Shown here: positions 27,637-40,783 of the stretch, one piece after another
Layout: each line of letters opens with the position of its first letter
How positions within the stretch are numbered: the stretch's first letter is position 1
Assembly: GCF_037975245.1 (NCBI RefSeq)
Contig: NC_092561.1
Coordinates: 2,683,501-2,747,500, forward strand
Direction: 5' to 3'
DNA: 64,000 nt
Origin: Apostichopus japonicus
Lineage: Eukaryota > Echinodermata > Holothuroidea > Aspidochirotida > Stichopodidae
Position numbers and translations under genes: made by a program
Notes under the pieces: generated by a model
The model's database searches: none
What the model was told of the DNA's origin: nothing
What the model saw: only the letters and a program-made list of their open reading frames with translations

Positions 27637-30600
27637 ATGTCTGAAGTAACGTCAAAGATGGCTATGCCTACAGCAAAAAGGAAGACTTTAGATAGGACGC
27701 TAGAGGTTTTGACTGAGGATCTTGATGTCACGCCTGCAATTATTCATCTCAAATGTAAAGAAATTCTTAAAGACATAGACGAAGAGAAAATCAACGCCAA
27801 AGTTACAGGGAAAGAGAAAGTCATGGAGCTTGTAAAAATCATCAAAAAGAGAGGAGAAAAGGCATACCAAATTTTCAGAGAGTACTTGGGGAATTGTGAA
27901 GGTTCGGAACATCTAGCAGAAGAAATGGACAAGAATTTACAGGCTGTTGAAGAAGAATTACAGGGTTTAACGGTATTTATTATGTTAAGATACATTTCAA
28001 ATCATTTCCATTCTGGGTTTTTTTAATTAATCTTCAAGAATAATAAACTGGATAGTTTGAGACCTGTGAGGAAATTATAGAGAATTTATTCCTGCCGACT
28101 CTTCAGTTAAAACGAAAAGAGGATAACAATCTTAGTGAAGATTTGTAGAATATAAGCATTAGGCTGGGCCGGGGATAGCTGAAGTTGTGAGTTAAACACA
28201 AATTTATCTCACATTTAGAAGTTTGTGAAATGATACTGTAAAAATATTTAAAATGGGTGGGTTTATCATCTCACCTGATGAGAAACATAACCATTGGCTA
28301 CTTCGAAATGATGTATAATAATAATAATGTCTGAATGATGCAAGTCTCTGCGTTCCCTTGACGTTTTGTCGACAATGTGTTGTGTTGGTATGTGGAGGGA
28401 ATGATAAACATTACGACTTTCCGGTAATACGGTTTGTCAGCTTATAGTATATTCACCATGTGCGTTAGGAAGATATTAAGACTTTAAAAGAGTTGGGAGA
28501 AGCAGATTTTATGCACACTCGCAAATTGATTTTAGATTCTATATATATAATATTTTCATTGTAGAGACAAGCCGATGGAAAGAAGCAGATCGAAAGATGG
28601 AAAGCCTTCGAAGAGAAATTTTATTGCTTCAGCTGCAAATATGACAACATAGGAAATTACACAGATGTTCCTGAAGATATTAATATACTTTTGATTGGGA
28701 AAACTGGGTCCGGTAAAAGCGCCTCTGGAAACACACTTATCGGGAAACCTTATTTCAAAGAAAGTGACACCAGTGCGTCGGTGACTAAGACAATTAGCAT
28801 GAAAAACCTGAAGGAGGATAGATTTAATATTACAGTCATTGACACACCTGGTCTTTTTGACACGGCCAAAGATTTTCAAAATGAAGATTTGGTGCTTGAA
28901 ATAGCGAAAACGATGATCAACTTTGAGGGAGGAATCCATCTATTTCTGCTGGTTTTGAGTTCTACAGCGAGATTCACCCAGGAGGAACAAGACACCATTA
29001 ACGCCATCGAGGTAAGTTCGATCATCAAGAAGTGTTTTGCAACTCTCAGCGGATGGTTTATTTCAGTCTATAGAAAGTTCCACGAAAAAGCAAGCATGTA
29101 AACCACTGTTTGAATGCAAAGTTTGGGTTTAAGTGAAATGTGTGATTGGAGCACAAGCAAAGTAATGAGAAACAAGAAAGAGACGATATTTTGGACATAA
29201 TGAAATAATGACCAAGACCGTTCAAGTGTGCTCAAATTATTATCGTTGACGAGTGGTGTGCCAGTTTCTAAGTATTTATAGCCTCCACAGTTTAACATAG
29301 CCACGCCGTTATTGATTGTCGTAGCGTAAATGAATGTTACATGTTGAATTTTTATTTGTAACTCATAAAAGATGTTGTCGTGTATGCCACCTTCATTGAA
29401 TGTTTCATATTGTACCCGTACAGAACATCCTTGGCAAGAGTGTTTATAAGAATTGCCTCGTAGTTCTGACCTACGCTCGTGCAAAATTTGGTTCTAAGGA
29501 CAAGCAGTCGTTGCGGCAGTACGTTACACAGGAAAGGAAAGCCGGGGGCAAGTTTGGGGATCTACTTAAGCATGTCAGCAATCGAATAATAGCCGTTGAG
29601 AATTGCTTTGAAGATGACTTTCTGACAGAGAAACATCGTCAGAAACTCCTTTGTTGTTTAGCTCAAATAATACACGAAAACGAAGGGTCTGTGTATTCCA
29701 ACAAGGCATTTAAAAAAGCAAAGGTAAGAGTCGAGCAACATGAGGAAGAACGAAAGAATAGAGTCGCCAGGGAAACCGAATTGACCCGTATGAAAACCAT
29801 ATTGCAAAAGTTTCTTTTGCAGAAGTATCTGAAGCATTTAACAGAGGAACAGCTCGACAACATACTTCCAAAGGTTGGGAAGGAGACACTACACATCATG
29901 AAGGGGTCTGGGGTGAATCAGTTACCGTTCATCAAAATTGAAGATGTCAAGACATACGTAGAAAAATTCATTCGGGAAAATGAAGTCCTCATTGCAAAGT
30001 TAAAAGACGTGAAAATTCAAGAGGCGATACAACAATTAGAAAACGAAAAGATAAGAGAGCGGCTGAAAGAAAAGGAGGAGATTAATAAAATGCAGAGCAT
30101 TGTTTTACCATTGGTTAGTAACTACTTAAAACAACAGTCAAAACAAGCGTTAGAACAGATAATTCGACACAAGCAACTGCCTGATGATTGTACTAATACA
30201 ATATTTCCGGCTCTTGAGTCATCCAAAGTGAATGTTGAACGTCAACACATTGAACAATTTATTCAGGCAAGGTTGTTTGAAAATCCTACTCAAATCCAAG
30301 GGTATATAGATGGTAAAGTGTTAGAAGAAAGTTTTAAAGAACAGTCGAAACTACGGCAACAGTTCCAAAGAGATAAAAAAATCAACGTTATCATGGAAAC
30401 CTTAAGGAAAAAACTTCATGACAGTTTGGAAGGTAAAACTGACAAAGAGTTAGATGACCTAAAAACTGACTTGACGGACATGAATGACTCTGGTCCAGGT
30501 AATTGGAAACCATTATTTACTGAACTTGTGGGAAGTCAAATTGAAGGTTCTGATATTAGTATCTTGGAAGTATCAAGTTTGTTCTTACAGCAGAATAACA

Positions 30601-31574
30601 ATTTGCTGCAGAGTGTCTTGGGAATCCAGTTCGAAAAACGAAAACAAGAAAAGGAGGCAAAGCGTTTGCAGGAAAGGGAAGAATTAAGGAACAGTGCCTT
30701 CAGTATCATTTCAAGAGTAATTAAAGAAAAACTGAAATCATACTTAACAGGTAAGACTACAAGTGAATTAAGAGAAATGGAAGAAAAGATAGGTAGAGGT
30801 AAGGTTCCTTCAGATATCTATGATAAAGTTTATAAACAGCTGACAAAAGCACAGAAGGAGTCTTTGAATCGCGATGAAATAGAAACTGAAATACTTAAAC
30901 AAATCAAGGCGCAATCTCACATTATTGAGGAATTTAAGAAGGAGGTTGGGACATGTTTTGCGGGTTCCACTGAAGTTAGACTCAAAGAGAGAGGCATCGT
31001 TAAAATATCCAACGTGAGAGTAAATGACGAAATTCTTGTTTTTGACGAGAATAGTAATCTATTCTATGATAAGGTTTATCTCATTTCTCACGCGAGAGAA
31101 GATGAAAATATTACCTTCGTCCGGTTGCAAACATCTTCAGAAAAAGATCTGCATATTTCACCAGGTCATATGTTACCTGTTGGTAGTCTTGGTAGTAACG
31201 TCGCCGCTAAGGACGTATCCCTTGGTAACGTCATATTTACATTACAAGATGGTGTGATGATGCCTGACAAAGTTACCTCAGTAACTTACGAGCTACGTCG
31301 AGGAGCATATTGTCCAATGACTATGCATGGGACTATTGTTGTCAATGACGTAGCAGCATCCTGTTATACAACTTTCTTCCCATCTCCTCTTGCTCACGCT
31401 TTGCTTTCTCCCATCAGATTCCTGTTCAGTTATTTACCCCTACCTCTCTTTAATAAATTACTTCCATATGATATTGAGGAAGGGATGCCGGTCCTGCTCA
31501 TAAAATGCCGTTCCATCGTCACCGTGTGGCGTTCATTGTTTACAAAGAGTGATAACCCAAGCAAAAGCGTATAA
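27637..31574 (+). CDS. CARD-GIMAP GTPase-helical repeat-Hint (Hog-like) protein
   Basis: Three phase-0 exons: 27637-27972 (GTATTT donor), 28565-29011 (ATTGTAG acceptor, GTAAGT donor) and 29424-31574. Product is about 977 aa from the first ATG of the exon; a second ATG lies at 27658. Residues ~16-98 form a CARD-like fold (EDLDVTPAIIHL, RGEKAYQIFREYL, SEHLAEEMD). AIG1/GIMAP GTPase: P-loop GKTGSGKS (157-164), DTPG (205-208), TQEEQDT. The G4 position reads LTYARAKFG, without the usual Asp. A charged helical region has four repeats of ~100 aa (from ~384, 484, 583, 688). The C-terminal Hint domain has GTCFAGS (Cys ~772), SPGH (His ~843) and MHGTIVVNDVAASCY (Cys ~908), then a hydrophobic tail as in Hedgehog. 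GIMAPs are immune-associated GTPases, CARDs recruit signalling partners and Hint domains self-cleave. A self-processing innate immune GTPase is inference. It may use the distal first exon at 22126. Confidence 0.85.
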
Positions 31575-32704
31575 GTGTTGAGACGAGCTGCTTTGGCTGT
31601 AACAATTCCTTGATAATATTGTTTACCACTTTCTTCGTCTTTGTGGAGAAAAGTGGAATTCACACAACAGTTGCTTTTCAATTGCATTTCTCTTGACACT
31701 AGCAGACCAATGTTTAGCCGCGCTTAATATTTGTAGCAACAGACAGTCTGATTAAGAGGTCAGTAAAAAGCAAGTATATGAGAAAACACACAAGTCCAAG
31801 AACTTGAGAAAATCACGTTTGTGAAATGTCATTTATAGTTGTTGATAGTCTTCAACCTGTATAAAGGAAAGAAACCTTACAATACCGCCTTCTTTCTATG
31901 TTTTACATACACTTCCAATGCCCTGAGTGCGATTAAGGGATGTCACAGTTGTTTATTTTTACGTAATTATTAATTATTCGATGTATTACCATAGTAGTTA
32001 ATACAGGAAGGTTTGTATTTGTATTTCCAGTTCACCATTTCTTTTCTTTTCTTTAGTCTTTATGCTCGTTTTGTAACGCAAATTGATATGACATTTCTTT
32101 CACACCAAGGTTCCACTTTCCCTACCTTAAATGCCTCTTGAAACGGTGAACTAACTGACATTTTTACGAAATATTTATCCATTCCACTATATGGACCGTA
32201 CTTAATATGATATTTTTCAATTTAATTGATTCTAATTAATCAATCCTAGTTACTAAGTTTGTTACTCTCTGCGTCCACCATTGATGAGATCAATATAACA
32301 CCGCATGGGTTACAATTCCATGGTAATACGTTCAGATCAATGTTATTTTATTCATTGCCCCTGCTGAACAGTGAGGGGTTCACATGTAACTTTCGATTAG
32401 TAGTTCTAGCAGGAATGTGTAAAACATCACTGGTTCTGTTGGTGTTTATTAATATCGTAATAGAGTATAAGATAGTAACACAGTTTATGAATACTTTTAA
32501 ACACGTAAACTCAGTAACAGAAACACAAATATAACTTGAATTCATAAGTAGGTGGGTATTAATATGATACACAATACGACCTAGTCTTTCACAAAAGATC
32601 CGACCACGCTACCTATACTTAAATATTAAATTACTCTCAGTATGCACAATGCAAGTAGATAGTTACAATTTAGTACAATATCTAACGTAATACGTCTACC
32701 TATA
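31575..32704. other. 3' flank of the GIMAP gene
   Basis: No second gene is seen. The stretch 32075-32180 resembles 19365-19470. No clear AATAAA follows closely after the stop codon, so the transcript end is unknown. Confidence 0.4.
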
Positions 32705-34235
32705 TGTTTACTATAGATGCATCCATACTTTTGAACTATGAATGTAGTCAATCTTTTCATTCATCTACATGAAGAAGTCTTTTGCTCTGTTAGTTTGAAT
32801 AAGTTTATTAATGTCAATGTTAAGAGGTCGAGTAGTAGACCTAGACCAAATGATAGAAATATTTCAGCAAAATTAATTTTGTTGTATTTTATACCTGTGA
32901 TAGAAGTAGTTTCGTTTGTATAGTTAAGTTTATGACAAATTAACCACGTATCAGACCAATTTGATGTTGTTCAATCGGTTAACGTTATGATGAAAAGTAC
33001 TAATGATTATTCAGAAAATACATAAATAAAAAAAAACATGTACATTTGTAAAAGGGTCAAATTCCGGACAAGTTTTCTTCTGCATCCATCGTTTGGAATT
33101 ATGAATGTAGTCAATCTTTCTTTTCATCTCCATTAAGAAGTATTTTTCTCTGTTTGCTTGAATAAGTTTAATTATTAATGTCAATGTTAAGAGGTCGAGT
33201 AGTAGACCTAGACCAAATGATAGAAATATTTCAGCCAAATCAGTTTGTTGTATTTTATGCCTGTGATAGAAGTAGTTTCGTTAGTATAGTTTAGTATATG
33301 GCAAGTTAACCACGTATGGAGGCAACAAGGTATTTTAAAATGCAACGTAATTAGAACAATGTGATGTTGTCCAAACAGTTAACGTTATGATGAAATGTAT
33401 TAACGATTATTCAGAAATTACATAAATAATAAGAAAAAAACATGTACATTTGTAAAAGGGTTAATTTCCATGAAAGTTTTCTTCTGCATCCAACGTTTGG
33501 AATTATGAATCTAGTCAATCTTACCTTTCATCTCCATTAAGAAATAGTTTGCTCTGTTAGTTTGAATAAGTCTTATTAATTTCAATGTAAAGAGGTCGTG
33601 TAGTAGACCTAGACCAAATGATAGAAATATTTCAGCCAAATCAGTTTGTTGTATTTTATGCCTGTGATAGAAGTAGTTTCGTTAGTATAGTTTAGTATAT
33701 GGCAAGTTAACCACGCATCGAGGCAACACGGTATTTTAAAATGCAACGTAATTAGAACAATGTGATGTTGTCCAAACAGTTAACGTTATGATGTAATGTA
33801 TTAACGATTATTCAGAAATTACATAAATAATAAGAAAAAAACATGTACATTTGTAAAAGGGTTAATTTCCATGAAAGTTTTCTTCTGCATCCAACGTTTG
33901 GAATTATGAATCTAGTCAATCTTTCCTTTCATCTCCATTAAGAAATAGTTTGCTCTGTTAGTTTGAATAAGTCTTATTAATTTCAATGTAAAGAGGTCGT
34001 GTAGTAGACCTAGACCAAATGATAGAAATATTTCAGCCAAATCAGTTTTGTTGTATTTTATGCCTGCGATAGAAGTAGTTTCGTTAGTTGTTTATTATTT
34101 GACAATTTAACTACGTAACTATGGAGGCAACACGCCGTATTTTTACAAGCAACGTAATCAGAACTATTTGATGATGTTCAAACAGTTAACTTTATGATGA
34201 AAATTACTAATGATTATTCAGAAAATATACATCAT
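32705..34235 (+). repeat. Tandem repeat of about 366-402 bp, four units
   Basis: The units share CATGTACATTTGTAAAAGGG, TGCATCCA, GTAGTAGACCTAGACCAAAT and TTTCGTTAGTATAG words. TGCATCCA anchors fall near 32718, 33083, 33486 and 33888. Units 2 and 3 are the most alike; the outer ones are shorter or more diverged. No conserved ORF. Confidence 0.9.
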
Positions 34236-34479
34236 AATAACCATGTACAATGTATCATGTAATTTTTTTTCTAACGTCAATGGGCAATAACATTGAGAGC
34301 TATTAAAAGAATGTTCTCATAGCTTCATTGTAATTAGAGGCAGTTTTAAGTTCAACAACAAGGAATTAATTTGATTTGAATCTAAGGCTGCGTTCGAAAT
34401 GCGTGTTCAAAATGGCAGTTTTAACCGTGATTCACAGTGTGATGGCCACACTGCCATGGCTTGAACTCTAGCTTTCGAA

Positions 34480-34965
34480 GAAAACCAAAAAGACTCCATT
34501 TCAAGGCCATGCTATTGGCAGATCCGTAATGTTTGAAAAATCAGGCGGTTTATTACTGATAAATCTTGTAAGACATTGGTCCACGCCCTTGTGACATCAA
34601 AATTGGACTACTGTAAATGCCCTACTTTATGGTCTGCCTCATATAAGCTTACTGACCGACTTCAGTGCGTTCAGATTTGCGCAGTACGGCTTTCAGCCGC
34701 ACACGTATAGATATGAGCACATAACGCCTGTTTGCCGTGACTTACATTCGCACCCGGTTCATTACTGGTCCAGATTCAAAATCCTTTCATATACTTATAA
34801 GGTTCTCAATGGTTTAGCCCCTGTCTGCCTCACAGATCTTGTGCATAAATATCAGCCAACTATATAGATCTCTTCGGTCCGAAAACAATTCATTATTAAC
34901 TTAACCCATTATCAGAACATCTACTTACGGGACCAGGCGTTTTGAATTATGCATTTGTTTTATAT
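34480..34965 (+). pseudogene. CR1/L2-type LINE reverse transcriptase relic
   Basis: The conceptual frame-shifted translation shows the C-terminal part of a non-LTR reverse transcriptase: KSCKTLVHALVTSKLDYC, then YKLTDRLQCVQICAVRL, HITPV, RFKILSYTYKVLNGLAPVCL and TDLVHKYQP. Several frameshifts and stops are present. Neither the YxDD catalytic part nor the endonuclease is seen, so it is a 5'-truncated dead copy, as is common for LINEs. Confidence 0.75.
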
Positions 34966-37900
34966 TTGTAATGCTCAAATTGGGCCTTTTTTACAATGAA
35001 TTGTAATTTTTGCACTTACTTTGCCTTTCTTATCCCTTTTTAATAAATATATGACCTTTAGACCCCTTGTTTATGTAACGTCGCTTATATGCATAAGCTT
35101 TAATTTGTAGTTAGTAATTCACTATGTAGCTGCATCATGAAATCTAATAAACGAATGCTGTTCATCTCAACACGTCCTGTTAATTATCATTCGCATAAAG
35201 TGGTCTTATTCTCTACATTGATTTCATTTGTCATAGCTCCAAATTAAAATTCCCCATTCCAGACCCGTGTAAATTCTATGTGTATATCCTAGAAGGAAGC
35301 CTAGCCAAGGTGAAGCCTATGTATTGGACCTAAATTTCCCATTCATTCTTCATCTGAAAATGATAGCGAAAGCATGCATTTCCGTACGTATGCTAGCACT
35401 TACTTCAGTTCCGTAGGCTACAGATAGCTGAACCAAAGATGAGTCCTCATCTTTAAATGTTTCCCTGCAAATTTTGCAGTATTTCAAAGATGGCGCCAAA
35501 ATAACCTAACATCATGGTTTTCGGTTACCAAGGGGGACGGCCATTATCCCGGTCTTAATAATGGAGTATTACTTTAACAGGTATAGAGGTTTTCACATTC
35601 TTGCATGAGAAGAATTTCCTTATCCGTTCAAGAAAACTTTCATCTGCTCATTTGTTTGAATGTGATGGTGCGAGGTATAATTTGCATATATGGAAAACTA
35701 CTATGCGAGCTACCCCAAGCATTCTTTTGAGAAACACTGGGACGGCTAGACAATGGTAGTACCTGCAGAAGTTTTTCGTTCATGACGTCATTTGAATTCT
35801 CAAACTGGAGGGTTAGATCTGTTTATCACTGTGGTGCGTTGACGTGGACCAGGTCTCGAATTAACCGACGCCGACGGCAAACTGTCGCCTATACTCTCTA
35901 CTTTCACGTTATACACTCAAACATTATGCGGTAACGACGGTAGCTACTATCGTACACCATTTGACCTCATTCTTTTCTCAATCAAAATTTAAAGTTTATT
36001 ATCAAATATGAATCATGGCTCAAAAGTTGCCCGAGACTCCCTAGTCGGTATTTGCGTCAGACTGCCATTCACCAATTGAGAGGGATTGCATAAGGATCCT
36101 TACGATGAACTAGTCGTACCGTTTAACTAATGATCTCATGAAACGTTCCGTTTCTCTCATTTCAAAGATATTTTGGATAACAACGCTTCCATTCAGCTGG
36201 ATTCTTTACATTAACTATTCTGACTAAAATCACACTTTTTCCGAATTTATCATAAATAGTAACAGAAAGTATTCTAGTGGACAATTTTGCAGGGTGTCTG
36301 GTGACTATAACCTGCAGAAGAAAGACTGGTTCTCAGTGACTGTTCCTAATTAGCCCTGGATTATTTTCTTCGTAATCGTTTATTGAACCCTTAGACATAT
36401 GTAACAGCCCACCCATCATTCATGCGCGGATTCAGGAGTTTAGGGATTACAACCCCACCACTTGCCATTCAAATACCAAAGTATTAATCACTACAAACTT
36501 CCATGTCACGTAATTCCATTTTACGTCTAAGCTTAACATAATATCGGACCTACATGGGCGTCGGATACATTGGGGAGGAGTTCTGAGGGCTGGAGTTTTC
36601 ATCGCACCCAGGGTCACACCCTCTCGATTATAACATTCCGGGTCCCTCCCTCCAATGGGGTAAAACAGTGATGCTTATTATGTAGGATTGAAAGGACGTG
36701 AGGGCCGGTGATGGGGGTAGGAGAGGAAAAGATGATTCAACAACCATGAACACCACTTAACCACTTTAAAGCTGGTCACACCATTACCGTTATTTGAATA
36801 AACGAAATATTCATATTAAGATATGTAAAAAATATTATATAAAATTTTCCCTAATCTTCGAGAGCAAGCTTTTCATACTTCAGGTGGAATTAAAGACAAA
36901 TATTCTGAAAATATATCGGTGAACAGAAATGGTTATACCAGCCGCTTTGGGTCTGATATAGTTACTATGCCATGCGACTACATGCTCCGAAGTACAATCT
37001 TCCACAGTACTTCACAAAACTTCCACTTTCTTTAAAACACATTTCCAAAAATCATTTACTCAAGATGAGGATTAAAGAACGGGGAAGAAGCAACAAAATT
37101 TGATGAGCTTGAACTGTTTTATTTATTCCATCAGATTACATCTTACAGACGAAAATAGATGGTATATATTAAAAGTTGAATAAACTGACCTTTTACCCTC
37201 AAATAAAACAGTGTTAACAGTCGAACATGGAGGGATGAAATGCAATATTTAAATGAATTTACTGTTTCTTAACATGGGGGAGAACCCAAAAGCCTGAGTT
37301 ATAATGAACCTCATCTCCATTTACATGTCTCTGACTTGACCACTACTCACGAGATGAACCACAATGTGTTGAGATTCTGTCTTTTGTCCAATAATTACAT
37401 AAAATGGTGAAGAGTGAGGTAAGAGCTATTTATATTGTTACTTATCGGATACTGCTAAAGCAGTAGGTTAATATCAAGGCTGGTCAGGGCCAAATAAAAC
37501 TTTACTTCTTCCCGTTGAAACCTTTTACCTATCAATAAAATAAATTTATTGCATTCGTCTTAAACATTTAAAGAAAATACAAGCCAGTAATTGATAGCCA
37601 CATCACAATATTAACAGTATCAAGCTTACTGTTTGGAAAAAAATGAGCACCGACATGCGAAGGTGTCTTGCGCAATATTGAAAAAAACATTAACTGTTAG
37701 ACATCCTGTATGATGGTTTATACCAAGATGAAACAAAGCACACAGGGAGAGGTATGCATGATGCGAATTTAAGTAGTTTATCAGAAAATTGAGAAATATT
37801 GCATTTACAGTTTTCAACATCAATTTGGTTGTTCATGGCAGAGAGCGTTAATGACAAAAGTACAGTGCCTTTTATGATTAATTTGTAGCCGCATATGATC

Positions 37901-39945
37901 AAATTTCATATTTTTTTCCCCAGCATCTTTAGATCAACCCACAGCCTCATAGGTTATGGTTAGTGAATATATGAATTATAAAATTAAATGCATTTTGTGA
38001 ATGTATCTGGCAACAAAAGAGGGAGCACACAGACAAAAAATATTAATGTAGTGAAAACTTTCGTTGTGATGAAATTCTAAATTAAGAAAACATTGACAGC
38101 AAAGCAAGTATATTCAATATTTGGGAAAATGGAGCTTGAATTTTGTTCTGACGGAATAAGCAAACATATAACATTTTATGGAGATTCTTGACAGAAATGT
38201 TTCTACATGCTTCTCAGAGCATTAGTTACATATATATCTCTAGCATTAAGATACACACATGGCCCATGAGATGTAAAACTAATGAGTTCATATTCATATG
38301 CAAACGATAAACATACAAATAATTCAAATGTTATCAATACATCTGACAAAATGAAAGCACTTTTTTTAAATATGTTTTAAACTCATGTAAGGTTTGTGGT
38401 TTGTGGTATCAGTATGTGGTATCATACTGAAACACACTTTTATTTTTCCAAAGACCTTCAATATTCTCAACTGAGCAACAAAAGCCTAGCCCCTCCCTCC
38501 CCCCCCCACCGTCCCTCACTCCATACTTCTACATTCATATTAACACCACGCTACAGCTACAGTAGTACTGTGCTAGCAAGTTAAAACAATACAGTCACTT
38601 CAAATCTATAACTGATCAAAAATAACACTTATGATATAAATTCCTTTGTGATTTTCTCAAATTCAAAAGGTTAAAAATAACCAGAGTGGAAACGGAATTT
38701 TGAGAATGTGCAGCAAAATAAAATTAATACATTAAGCACTATTTTAAGTAATGCCAAATTCTAACGAACAATAAACTTCAAGCTACAGTTAGCAATAACA
38801 GCAAACAGGTAATGACCTTATTGAACATGGAATGCAAAAAAAATTTACCATTATAAAACAGTAGACATGCAATAAAACATTAATGTACTAGCTATTCTAA
38901 TAACTTTGCTCATTTTTATCATTTAAAAGGATTAATATGAAACTTTTATGGAAGAAAAAAATAGTTCACACTGCTTGTGCTAGTTGAAACCCCCTATTTG
39001 ACATCTTGCCACTTTTTGAGATATGGTGGATTTAATGTCACCTATTTTGACTGGCCTAACCTTCAACTACTCCAGGAAATAGGATCACAGTAGCGAGTCT
39101 GTGATGTCATCTGGGCAAATGTTCTCAAAAGCTTTACTTAGGCTATTATAATCTTCTGTTTATTTATCCTAAAAACCTGAAACATTTGGAATATTTCCTT
39201 AGCTGTCAAAGTCCATAGAATTTCATTAAAATCTATCTTTCTTGAAGAAATGATCTTATCTTCTGTTTATATACAAATTATAAAGAAAAACAAACACATG
39301 TTCAGCTGAATTGCCCAGATGACATCATCCATTCTGCTGTTGCCAGATGCATTAACACAAAATTTGTAAAATTCAAATGTTTGCCATACAACATCCTATG
39401 AGGTTCTTGCCTAGATATGCAGGAACTTTTCAGCAATTTTGCTAAACCATCAACTGCAGCCACCAGAATATCCTTTTAAACTAACTGTAAGAATTACTTA
39501 AGTAATAGCGCATTCTGAGCAAGATGGACACAAGGAATACCAATGAATGCCATGGAAGGAAAACACATAGGAGAATGAACACAGAACTCAATAATCTTTA
39601 AACCTGTTGATTGTCATACACAGCAGTTACCAAAATACAACCAAGGTAACCACGGTAACCAAGGTAGCTGTTTGGTAAAAGAGTGTCTAAGAGTGCCTAG
39701 CACTAATACACTGTAATGTATGCATTGATTGACATTCATTTTATAGTGTAGTCTTTTAATTAAGTAAAATCGACCAGAAGCAGAGAACATTGCAAATATA
39801 ATTAGTTTATATGACATTAATAGATGCACAGTTTTGCATTGCATGCAACTGAAATATGCTTATTTTATGGTGCTCTTATCATGCAATTAGGGTGTTAACT
39901 TTTGGAAAGAGTCCAGCAACAGCCATCCATTATTTGACACAGAAT
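34966..39945. other. Intergenic or 3'-UTR-like AT-rich DNA
   Basis: No supported gene. A repeat-end-like ACATGGGCGTCGGATACAT lies at 36551. A long low-complexity-free AT-rich stretch from about 37100 to the carrier gene could be a long 3' UTR of that minus-strand gene; for example, an inverse AATAAA cluster lies near 37118-37128. This is only a guess. A C-run lies at 38490-38515. Confidence 0.35.
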
Positions 39946-39948
39946 GTC

Positions 39949-39993
<45 letters not shown>
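39949..39993. repeat. (TG)n(TA)n microsatellite
   Basis: About 9 TG units run directly into about 13 TA units. Confidence 0.9.
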
Positions 39994-40783
39994 CTTACAG
40001 AACCAACAGACCCATTACTTCACTAGTACATATCCCTCATACTTCTTCACCCAGTACCCAACCCACTAACTTTTTGAATGCATACAAAGAGTCATGATTT
40101 TTTTTTGGCAAGAACTGACACTTTCTTTTTGTTTCTTGGTCACTCGGTCCCTACATTCATGAATGTCTTGCAAACATTAATCACATATATTGTAAGATAA
40201 ACACCTTAAAAAATCTAATAATGTTCATATATGTATGCATTCCGAAATGAGAGGCATTTCACAAACATGATAATTTACACAATAATCCACCAGGAAATTC
40301 ATTACAAACTTTTATGCTGTGTATTCTACAGCTATTTGATAACTTAATAGATCTACACATTCCATAAAACATATTAGATTTCCTTAAAATGTTACACTAA
40401 TGGTTTTAAAATATCACAGTTTTTGACTTTTGAGTGGGACATTTTTTTTCTTCTATAGATAAAACAGAGTTTACTTAACATTTTACAACTGCATTTTATT
40501 TTAATTTAAAAGAAAACAATCAAAGCTAACAAATAAGTAATGAAGGTTATTATTACACATTGAGCCTTACATCAGCTACTTGTGTACCTTTGCTAAAATT
40601 ACACAAACATTGCCTCCAGATTGTCTCATGTTACTGGTCTAAATAATACAACACTGGACACTTGTCTGCTCAAAACTTATCAACTATTGGCATAATTAGG
40701 TCCATTTGAGCCAGACCGTATCAAGAGGTGTTCCATCCTACCTTTGGTTTTATGTTACTCAAACATTTTGTTGCATAAAACTC

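Noticed and set aside
27700-27995. Minus-strand ORFs of 70-83 codons
   Set aside because: Antisense shadows of the CARD exon.
29068-29484. 138-codon minus-strand ORF
   Set aside because: Antisense shadow across the second GIMAP intron and the start of the third exon.
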